Part shown: positions 58,150 to 64,000 of the stretch, piece by piece
How the letters are laid out: each line of letters begins with the position of its first letter
How positions within the stretch are numbered: the first letter of the stretch is position 1
Source of the DNA: Acetobacterium woodii
GTDB lineage: Bacteria; Bacillota; Clostridia; Eubacteriales; Eubacteriaceae
Length of the DNA: 64,000 nucleotides
Direction of reading: 5' to 3'
Assembly: GCA_016213825.1 (NCBI GenBank)
Contig: JACQZP010000030.1
Location: 124,001 to 188,000 of the forward strand
Position numbers and translations under genes: made by a program
Notes under the pieces: generated by a model
Told to the model about the DNA's origin: nothing
What the model saw: the letters and a program-made list of their open reading frames with translations, nothing else
Databases searched by the model: none

Positions 58150-59190
58150 ATGACATTTTCAGCTATATTAAAAAAAGATCTATCCAAGCTTCCCTTCGGA
58201 TCAAAAGCCTGTCAGCGGGCAGAACTATCTGGAATGATTGGATCGGTGGCAACTATCTCGGTCGATGAAAATGGAGCCTTGGCGATCAGTATCAAAACCG
58301 AAAACCCCTCGGTTGCGGCCAGGTGCTATCAGCTTATGAAAACTTTGTATCAGATTAAACCAAAAATAAAAATAGAAAAAACCAGGAAATTTAAAGAACA
58401 TCGGGCTTATCGGGTGGTGGTTGAAGAACCGTGGACGGCAAAAATAATCTTGGAAGACTGTCAGATTTTAAGCTACAACACGAGTGGCCAGGCTTTTTTT
58501 GCCAATCAGGTGCCGGAAAAATTTAAAAAGCAGACAAACCAGTTAAAAGCTTATATCCGGGGTGCCTTTTTAGGTTGTGGTTCGGTTTCTAATCCTGAAA
58601 AAACCTACCATTTAGAATTGGTCGGCAAGAAGACCCCTTTAACTAACAAAAAAATCGAAAAAAAACCTGAAACAAAAGCTGATGCAAAAATTGAGCGCAG
58701 TCCAACGGTGAACAACGAACAATGTGCCTATCTGCAAAGCATCAAAACCATTCTGGATCAATTTGACATCAAGTCAAATCTCATTCACCGAAAAGCCCAT
58801 TGGGTACTTTACCTCAAAGAAGGCAGCAGTGTAGTCGACTTTCTCAGTGTTATTGGGGCTCATCGGGGTCTTCTGGAAATGGAAAACATTCGGATTGTCA
58901 AAGAAATGCGAAATGATGTTAACCGACAGGTGAATTGTGAAACCGCCAACCTCAATAAAACGATTGTCGCCTCCTACGATCAGATGGCCGATATTATGCT
59001 TATTAAAGATCAATTTGGCTTAAAGAATTTACCCAAAAATCTTTATGATATTGCCGAACTCCGGCTAAACTATCCCGACGCCAGCATCAAAGAGCTGGGC
59101 GAACGCCTGGACCCTCCCGTCGGAAAATCTGGTGTTTATCACCGCTTGAAAAAACTAAACCAGATCGCTGAAGATCTGAAACGAAAATAA
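58150..59190 (+). CDS. whiA: WhiA, DNA-binding regulator
   Basis: 346 residues, slightly longer than usual. N-terminal LAGLIDADG-like domain (RGAFLGCGSVSNPEKTYHLEL) and C-terminal helix-turn-helix (LRLNYPDASIKELGERL, KSGVYHRLKKLNQIA). A Lys/Glu-rich insert near 160-185 (KKIEKKPETKADAKIE) may explain the extra length. WhiA regulates division genes; 21 bp behind yvcK with AAGGAG. Confidence 0.93.
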   Translation: MTFSAILKKDLSKLPFGSKACQRAELSGMIGSVATISVDENGALAISIKTENPSVAARCYQLMKTLYQIKPKIKIEKTRKFKEHRAYRVVVEEPWTAKIILEDCQILSYNTSGQAFFANQVPEKFKKQTNQLKAYIRGAFLGCGSVSNPEKTYHLELVGKKTPLTNKKIEKKPETKADAKIERSPTVNNEQCAYLQSIKTILDQFDIKSNLIHRKAHWVLYLKEGSSVVDFLSVIGAHRGLLEMENIRIVKEMRNDVNRQVNCETANLNKTIVASYDQMADIMLIKDQFGLKNLPKNLYDIAELRLNYPDASIKELGERLDPPVGKSGVYHRLKKLNQIAEDLKRK

Positions 59191-59238
59191 AAAAGCGCCA
59201 GTTAGATGAAAAACTCTTCATCTAACTGGCGCTTTTTG
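59189..59238. terminator. Strong bidirectional terminator
   Basis: AAAAAGCGCCAGTTAGATGAA and its complement form a 21-bp stem with a short loop. It serves whiA and the converging sigma factor gene. Confidence 0.92.
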
Positions 59239-59817
59239 TTAATTCACCAGATCCAACCCAAAATGCGTGCGCAAATCCTGAATCGCCCGTCGGTGTAGCT
59301 TAACCAAACTGTTGGAGCTGACCCCGATGCTGGCAGCAATTTCTCGAAAACTGCGGTTTTTATAATAATGTTCTTCAAGAATCCATCGTTGTCGTTCTCT
59401 AAGCCGGGGTAAATACTGTAGCAACGCCGATAAATCTTCAGCATGAAGATAATCGCCTTCAATATCTGCATCATCAGCCAGTGTATCTAATAAAGAAAAC
59501 GTATCCTTATCGCCAGTTGAAGAATCCAATGAAGATAAATTCTGGTGTCCTTTGGCAACATTGACAAAATAATAAAATAATTCTTTTTTCAAATAGCCAG
59601 AAAAGGGAATACCCAATTGTTCATTAAAAGATTCCACCGAATTGAGCAGAACGACGGTTCCCTCATTTAAATAATCATCAAGAGCATCAGCTTCATAAAC
59701 ATAACGACGAATCATTGACAGCATTAAGGGCCGAAACCCATCAATCAAAGCCAACTGGCACCGGGGGTCTTTTTGCTTGGCTCCCCGAACTAAAAGAACC
59801 ATTTCATTATTTTCCAC
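59239..59817 (-). CDS. Sigma-70-family factor (UviA/TcdR-like size)
   Basis: 192 residues. Region 2: MVLLVRGAKQKDPRCQLALIDGF, RRYVYEADALDDYLNEGTVVL. Region 4 HTH: YYKNRSFREIAASIGVSSNSLVKLHRRAIQDLR. The start is GTG at 59817 behind AGAGGTGAC; 45 further codons of open frame upstream lack support. Size and association with a holin gene recall the UviA/TcdR sigma factors of clostridia that switch on toxin or bacteriocin genes, but no toxin gene is seen here. Last gene of the leftward cluster. Confidence 0.75.
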   Translation of the reverse strand: MENNEMVLLVRGAKQKDPRCQLALIDGFRPLMLSMIRRYVYEADALDDYLNEGTVVLLNSVESFNEQLGIPFSGYLKKELFYYFVNVAKGHQNLSSLDSSTGDKDTFSLLDTLADDADIEGDYLHAEDLSALLQYLPRLRERQRWILEEHYYKNRSFREIAASIGVSSNSLVKLHRRAIQDLRTHFGLDLVN

Positions 59818-60002
59818 ATTGTCACCTCTTTCAATTAAATAGAACATATGTTCGATAACTATTATATATGATTTTAAATCACTTTTCAACCTTTTTATAA
59901 AAATATGAAATGGAAAGGCCGTAAAATATTTCATATTTCGTCCAGGTATCATATTGTAGAAGCGATTATTAATCGCCCGGAAAATCGAAATGCTAGCAGG
60001 CT

Positions 60003-60035
60003 GATTAATAATGCTAAAGTGCAGACCCTCGCTCC
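60003..60035 (-). repeat. Inverted copy of the GGAGCGAGGGTCTGC repeat
   Basis: The complement reads GGAGCGAGGGTCTGCAC and then TTTAGCATTATTAATC, nearly identical to the plus-strand copy at 60757-60793. A partial ATTATTAATCGCCCG copy lies at 59965-59979. These fill most of 59818-60113, which has no gene. Confidence 0.65.
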
Positions 60036-60082
60036 TACGAACCTAAGTTAAGGAGACGCATCGCCTCGTCACTGTCAAACTA

Positions 60083-60110
60083 AAAAAGCGAGGGTTCCCC
60101 CTCGCTCCAC
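60083..60110. terminator. Hairpin after the DUF2922 gene
   Basis: AAAAAAGCGAGGG-TTC-CCCCTCGCT. Read on the minus strand it ends in a T-run, so it can terminate the leftward transcript; it shares the GCGAGGG core of the neighbouring repeats. Confidence 0.6.
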
Positions 60111-60113
60111 AAT

Positions 60114-60338
60114 CTAAACCGTCATTTCGAAATCACTGGTGGTGGTGCTGATCAGCTTACCGCTGACCTTTTTCACCAATGCGATGTTATCCGGTGCAAA
60201 CACATTTTTAGCAAGGATCAAATCCATCGCCGTGTTCAGTTCAGCCTGAGTCACTGCTGGATCAGCATCTGACACAGAAATACTGGAATTTTTACCATCG
60301 GCGCGTTGAAATACCATGGTTGCTTTAATATCTGCCAT
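60114..60338 (-). CDS. DUF2922 small protein
   Basis: 74 residues, beta-rich: KATMVFQRADGKNSSISVSDADPAVTQAELNTAMDLIL is its main body, ending in SKL-type ISTTTSDFEMTV. I recognise DUF2922, usually next to DUF1659 in clostridia and bacilli. GGAGG lies eight bases before the ATG at 60338; a TTG two codons earlier is too close to the site. Function unknown. Confidence 0.8.
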   Translation of the reverse strand: MADIKATMVFQRADGKNSSISVSDADPAVTQAELNTAMDLILAKNVFAPDNIALVKKVSGKLISTTTSDFEMTV

Positions 60339-60378
60339 ATTCAATTACCTCCTTTCTCCAAGATTAAGTGCGGTGTTC

Positions 60379-60603
60379 TTAAACACCGGGAATCAATAGG
60401 GTGCTTTCAACTTTGATTACTTCTTCCATGGTGGGAACCTGCAAACTGGCAAGTGCTTCAGCCACAGCATAAATATCATCATTGGCAGCCGATGCTTTCA
60501 GATTTGAATAAGTCTTGGACTTAATCACTTCTTTACCATCCACCATCCCATAGTTCGAGCGAACTTGGACCTTGTTACTGACAAAATTAGTCGTTACTGG
60601 CAT
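60379..60603 (-). CDS. DUF1659 small protein
   Basis: 74 residues: SNKVQVRSNYGMVDGKEVIK then SKTYSNLKASAANDDIYAVAEAL, and VIKVESTLLIPGV at the end. DUF1659 proteins (YvlD-like size) pair with DUF2922 proteins and are of unknown function. AAAGGAGGT precedes the ATG. Same leftward cluster as holin and sigma genes. Confidence 0.8.
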   Translation of the reverse strand: MPVTTNFVSNKVQVRSNYGMVDGKEVIKSKTYSNLKASAANDDIYAVAEALASLQVPTMEEVIKVESTLLIPGV

Positions 60604-60756
60604 TATGTGTACCTCCTTTCATCTGGTATACTCTATAAATGGAACAAACCCGAAAAAGGTGCCATATAAATTCACAATTAAATCTCAAAATGACAAAACT
60701 CCTCATCCTCATAAATAATTTGAATTTCAATTAAAAAAACCATTTTACGGTGCATC

Positions 60757-60793
60757 GGAGCGAGGGTCTGCTCTTTAGTATTATTAATCGCCC
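60757..60793 (+). repeat. GGAGCGAGGGTCTGC repeat, plus-strand copy
   Basis: GGAGCGAGGGTCTGCTC then TTTAGTATTATTAATCGCCC. With the inverted copy at 60003-60035 it brackets the DUF2922/DUF1659 pair. Confidence 0.65.
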
Positions 60794-60812
60794 GCACCCT
60801 CCTGCACCTAAC

Positions 60813-61211
60813 TCATTCTTCTTCCTGTAATTGTTCCAAAACCTGCTTTAACTTAGCCGGAATGGGAAAATTTAGTTTAGCTAAATTTTCCGTAATGCTG
60901 ATCCCTTCATTGGCGGCATAAAAGAAAATCACCGCAGTCCGCATCGTCGCACCGCCACCTAGTAGATTTTGATCCAGCAGATGCCCCAGGCTAACCATCA
61001 CCAGGATCAGCATTTTTTTCAAAATCCCGATAAAACCAATTTCACTGGATACCTGCCGCAAAACGATTGCTACTAGAATACCAGTCAGGTAATCAATCAG
61101 AATAAAGCCCAGTAAGGTATACAAATACCCATCAAACCCACCTAAAAGAAACCCCAGAACCGATCCGATAACAGCTAAGCACCGGGGCAGATAGTCTAAA
61201 ATTATTTTCAT
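60813..61211 (-). CDS. Phage-type holin (TcdE/BhlA-like, Phage_holin_4_1)
   Basis: 132 residues with three to four hydrophobic segments: CLAVIGSVLGFLLGGFDG, YLYTLLGFILIDYLTGILVAI, ILKKMLILVMVSLGHLLDQ, then MRTAVIFFYAANEGISITEN, which is the signature of the toxin-secretion/phage-lysis holin family. The ATG at 61211 is preferred; the frame extends eight codons to 61235 and the GGAGG lies within those codons, so the start is uncertain. Could release an extracellular protein under control of the nearby sigma factor (inference). Confidence 0.8.
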   Translation of the reverse strand: MKIILDYLPRCLAVIGSVLGFLLGGFDGYLYTLLGFILIDYLTGILVAIVLRQVSSEIGFIGILKKMLILVMVSLGHLLDQNLLGGGATMRTAVIFFYAANEGISITENLAKLNFPIPAKLKQVLEQLQEEE

Positions 61212-61342
61212 TCCACCCGATAAACCTCCTTTCATAAAATTGTGTTACATCAATTAAATGGCAGGAAAACAAAAAAGATGCCACGAGATAGGGTATGAAA
61301 TGTCCCCATGCCATACCTTGGCATCTTTGTCTATTACTAGTT

Positions 61343-61368
61343 AGTAGGGGCGGGTAGTACCCGCCCGC
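61343..61368 (-). repeat. Dispersed palindromic repeat, copy 2 (GGGCGGGT type)
   Basis: GTAGGGGCGGGT-AGT-ACCCGCCCGC is the inverted counterpart of 42005-42032, differing at two or three bases. Confidence 0.7.
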
Positions 61369-61431
61369 AAAAGCAAAAGTATCTTAAATCAGATAACAAT
61401 ATCTGCGTTGCGATAGCATTATATTTGAGAT

Positions 61432-61464
61432 AAAAAAAGACCACTCACAAAGAATGGTCTTAAA
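61432..61464 (-). terminator. Terminator of the PocR-MCP gene
   Basis: AAGACCA/TGGTCTT stem with an 11-base loop; on the minus strand it is followed by T7. Confidence 0.75.
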
Positions 61465-61514
61465 ATTTGTTTGCATTATTATGTAGGGATGATTTGTGAT
61501 CGCTTCACAAAAGT

Positions 61515-62570
61515 CTAGTAGATACTATTTCTCAGATTATTAATCTCAACCTTCAATTTATCTGATATTTGATTGAGCATGGTCAGTTTTTCATTAATTT
61601 CGCTCATAGCCGCCTGATGCTCACCGATAATCTTATAAGATTTGGCAGCCTGAGATTCCACGCTGTTCATGCTTACAACAATGCTGTCCAGGATGCTTTC
61701 GATCTTTTTGGCCGAATCCACACTCATAACCGCCAGTTTTCGGACTTCGTCCGCAACGACGTTAAAGCCCCGTCCAAATTCGCCGGCTCGGGTGGCTTCA
61801 ATTGCCGCATTTAAGCCCAACAGATTGGTTTGGGTGGCAACATCCCGAATAAATTTAAGAATCGAATCGGTTTCCTTAACCTTATTCTTAGAAATAGTGG
61901 AAGATTCCAGCAACTCATCTGAGGCTTTAATCAACGCTTCGATCTGAACTGAGAAGTTATTGACAACATCGGTAACAGAACGGATATTTTCAAACATATT
62001 TTCTGAAATATTCTGGAAGTTTTCTGTTTCATGAACCAGTAACCGATTGTGATGTCCCATTTTTGAAATGGAGTTGGCGAAAACATAGAGCATATCTGCC
62101 GCCGCATTGATTTTATCCCGGGGGACAATGGTTATTTTTCGCAAAGCCGCAATATATTCATCTTCATCCACGCCGATTTCCCGGGCAATTCGTCTGAATT
62201 TATCTTCATCTGGGGGAGCATCAAGAACCTGGCCACCAAGAATAGCGCCGATCTGCACACCGTCCACGACAATTGGTGCTGCAAAATCCACCAGCCCTGC
62301 ATGACATGAATAAACTGCTGGCTTACCAGTATTTCCCGATTTCTTCCCGCCCTCAATATCGCAGGCGATACAGCGTTTGTTACCTTCTGTTGATCCACGG
62401 GTGTATTTCATACAAAAATCAGTAAAATTACTGGGCTCTGTAATGGTACCTTTTACGTTATCCACCGAAACACTGGCCATCCCCAAAGCTTTCGCAAAAC
62501 TATCTTGAAATTGTTGCAAGACATGTAAATCAATGAGCTCATCGACGGTGTAGCTTAATTTCTTTTCCAT
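61515..62570 (-). CDS. Soluble PocR-domain chemotaxis-type signal protein
   Basis: 351 residues without membrane segments. Residues 1-165: PocR sensory domain with [14 protein letters not shown] and [29 protein letters not shown]; the conserved cysteines may bind a ligand, in PocR itself 1,2-propanediol-type compounds. Residues about 190-350: a short MCP signalling coil with [17 protein letters not shown] and [24 protein letters not shown], the CheA/CheW contact tip. No chemotaxis genes are nearby. Ribosome site GGAGG. Confidence 0.9.
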   Translation of the reverse strand: MEKKLSYTVDELIDLHVLQQFQDSFAKALGMASVSVDNVKGTITEPSNFTDFCMKYTRGSTEGNKRCIACDIEGGKKSGNTGKPAVYSCHAGLVDFAAPIVVDGVQIGAILGGQVLDAPPDEDKFRRIAREIGVDEDEYIAALRKITIVPRDKINAAADMLYVFANSISKMGHHNRLLVHETENFQNISENMFENIRSVTDVVNNFSVQIEALIKASDELLESSTISKNKVKETDSILKFIRDVATQTNLLGLNAAIEATRAGEFGRGFNVVADEVRKLAVMSVDSAKKIESILDSIVVSMNSVESQAAKSYKIIGEHQAAMSEINEKLTMLNQISDKLKVEINNLRNSIY

Positions 62571-62742
62571 TCTAACTCCTCCATAAAAAAAATTATCCCT
62601 TAGACATCATTCAAGTTAATAGTGACATCGTGTACATAAGAAAAAGTAATACTTTCTATATTCCCATAATACTTACATTCTATCACGTCAATTAAAAAAA
62701 GTCACCTATAAACCTTGGCGGCAAGGGGATAAAAATTCGCAC

Positions 62743-63456
62743 CTATTCTGCCTTAAATTTGCTCAACACCCGCCCGGCAATCCGAACCTGATCAAATTCA
62801 CCGGGTACAATTGGCGGATATTTAGAATTAAACGAAATAAATTGATCGTCCCGGTATTGCTTAATGTAACCCTCGCCATTAATTACAATAATTCCCACAT
62901 CACCCTCATCCAGAAGTGTTGCCGGTTCAATGAAGACAATCTCATCCTGATAATAGGCCGGTTCCATACTGTCCCCGGTCACCCGGATCGCATATTTGGC
63001 TCCGGATGGTATTGCTCCAGCGGGAAAGGGCTTAAATTCGTACTGATCTGAATCCAGGTAGCTGCCAATTCCGGCCGAAGCAGGCAGCAAATAAAGGGGC
63101 AGCTCGCGGATCGGAGCAGCTGCGTTATTTTTACTAAGTCGCTTTTCATAGTGCATAAATTGAAGTAGATTTCCATTAAAAAGAGTTTGTCCATCCTCAG
63201 ATAATTGTCGGTACAACGAAATCAGCTGGATTTCCCGGTCCGAGTAGTCAATATCATCCTCTTTTTTAAGCGGTTTTAAATCCAATTGATACCCCAGTGC
63301 TTCAACGACAGCCGTTAAGGTCTCATATTTGGGATTCGTGGTTTCCCCAGATAATAATTTATGAATTGTCGGCAATGGGATGCCAGATTTTTCAGACAAG
63401 ACAACAGCAGTCACCCCAGTTTGTTTTTTTAAATCTCTAATTTTTTCATTGATCAT
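62743..63456 (-). CDS. LexA/CI-like repressor (HTH plus peptidase S24)
   Basis: 237 residues. N-terminal Cro/CI HTH: TGVTAVVLSEKSGIPLPTIHKLLSG. C-terminal S24 domain: PASAGIGSY holds an A-G cleavage-like site, VTGDSMEPAYYQDEIVFIE the catalytic Ser, and NGEGYIKQY the probable Lys. It would self-cleave under DNA damage or another signal. The ATG at 63456 has GAGGTGAG; the frame extends 23 codons without a ribosome site. Its targets are unknown; no prophage is seen. Confidence 0.88.
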   Translation of the reverse strand: MINEKIRDLKKQTGVTAVVLSEKSGIPLPTIHKLLSGETTNPKYETLTAVVEALGYQLDLKPLKKEDDIDYSDREIQLISLYRQLSEDGQTLFNGNLLQFMHYEKRLSKNNAAAPIRELPLYLLPASAGIGSYLDSDQYEFKPFPAGAIPSGAKYAIRVTGDSMEPAYYQDEIVFIEPATLLDEGDVGIIVINGEGYIKQYRDDQFISFNSKYPPIVPGEFDQVRIAGRVLSKFKAE

Positions 63457-64000
63457 GTCACTCACCTCAGCTTCATTATAATGGTTGATGATAAAATTTA
63501 CAATGATATAATCACAAATGATCATAATTTGAAAAAATGAATCAAAAAATAATCTTCTACATGGATAAATATAATTTGTTTACCATAAATTATTATTTAA
63601 AACAAAATCAAAACGATCAGCAGCATTACATTGATAGAGGCGACCAATGATCGTCTGAACTATTTAGCTGTATATTTATATCATTTTCGCTTTATAGCTA
63701 TCCTCAGTTCTTTTAAAGGAAGGAAGCTGTTGCCTGCTTTTTTAAATACACATGTTTCAATAAGTTGTCCGATGTTAAAATTATAAAATAAACGAAAATT
63801 CCAGAAAATTGTATCCAAATATGCTATAATTAATGTAGAAAAAACAAAAAACAGGTGGCACATAAGACGCCACATATTGCAATTCTCCTGATTATCGACG
63901 ATAATAGTGGATGCACTAAAAATTATTTATAAACTATGCAATAAAACGTTTGATTAAAGCGTTAATATAATGTTGGGGGTTATACCTGATGAATCTATTT
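63457..64000 (+). other. Gene-free right end with promoter and possible gene start
   Basis: AT-rich. An extended -10 promoter TGCTATAAT lies at 63822-63830 on the plus strand, followed by a small GTGGC/GCCAC hairpin (63855-63873). An ATG at 63989 behind GGGGG may begin a gene that leaves the window (MNLF visible), but this is too short to name. Short ORFs here look like chance. Confidence 0.3.

Noticed and set aside
63855-63873. TGGCAC...ACGC as a sigma-54 promoter
   Set aside because: Spacing is right but the -12 element lacks TTGC; the sequence is better explained as a short hairpin.
3222-63873. tRNA, rRNA or integrase/attachment sites in the intergenic regions
   Set aside because: All hairpins examined are terminators or dispersed repeats; no cloverleaf, rRNA or recombinase gene was found.

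Overview
The window looks like a piece of chromosome from a strictly anaerobic, low-to-medium GC acetogenic firmicute, most probably Acetobacterium or a close relative. The main reason is the gene order hydC-hydE-hydD-hydB-hydA (45787-50805), which is that of the NAD/ferredoxin electron-bifurcating [FeFe] hydrogenase of Acetobacterium. A hybrid cluster protein, many Fe-S proteins, a molybdenum aldehyde oxidoreductase and Gram-positive housekeeping blocks (rapZ-yvcK-whiA, murB, recD2, comF) agree. No rRNA, tRNA, CRISPR array, prophage or insertion sequence was recognised.

Layout. 1-9023: kdpD (cut by the left edge), a small Cys-rich protein, hcp under a promoter with a palindrome centred at -41.5, a ZIP metal transporter, a methyltransferase, a cation-efflux protein, a decayed thioredoxin-like gene and arsC. 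9265-14430: a UroD-like protein; an operon of an HdrA-fragment protein, a ferredoxin-like protein, a fusion of a DGC (putative zinc-binding) domain to a lipoyl H-protein domain, and two more DGC proteins; then a divergent pair encoding an EF2568-type cysteine desulfurase and an Fe-S protein. 14691-22539: a metalloid-type island with dihydrolipoamide dehydrogenase, ArsA with its thiol triad, a HesB-like protein, an XdhC-like protein, two ArsR repressors, a fourth DGC protein, SigZ and a DUF2703 protein. The lpdA, arsA and second arsR promoters carry the same element repeated every 16 bp at matching distances from the -35 box.

22540-38350: an aldehyde oxidoreductase locus. A consensus sigma-54 promoter (22914-22930) places the transcript start at the beginning of a perfect 12 x 12-bp tandem repeat, followed by a MoeA-like protein and a 908-residue Mop-type aldehyde oxidoreductase. 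Beyond a hairpin lies a tightly packed set of ten genes: a flavin/Fe-S/CCG fusion oxidoreductase, small redox protein, methyltransferase, C-GCAxxG-C-C protein, radical SAM protein, adenylate-forming ligase-like protein, XdhC, NTP transferase-HD fusion, histidine phosphatase, and a sigma-54-dependent activator that is the obvious candidate regulator. This set resembles a conserved but functionally undescribed neighbourhood known from Desulfovibrio (DVU_1551-1557 families).

38570-50805: an SbcD/SbcC-like pair, a DRTGG / anti-sigma-like ATPase / sensory-type [FeFe] hydrogenase / DRTGG / PHP signalling operon, and the bifurcating hydrogenase operon. 51019-59190: recD2, comF, murB, PHP, rapZ, yvcK and whiA, separated in places by dispersed hairpin repeats. 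59239-63456 (minus strand): a sigma factor, DUF2922, DUF1659 and holin genes, a PocR-domain chemotaxis-like signal protein, and a LexA/CI-like repressor.

The two most promising undescribed systems are the DGC-lipoyl/HdrA-like operon with its probable partner Lpd, and the sigma-54-controlled aldehyde oxidoreductase locus with its repeat leader and maturation/redox genes. All functional assignments come from reading motifs; no database search was possible.
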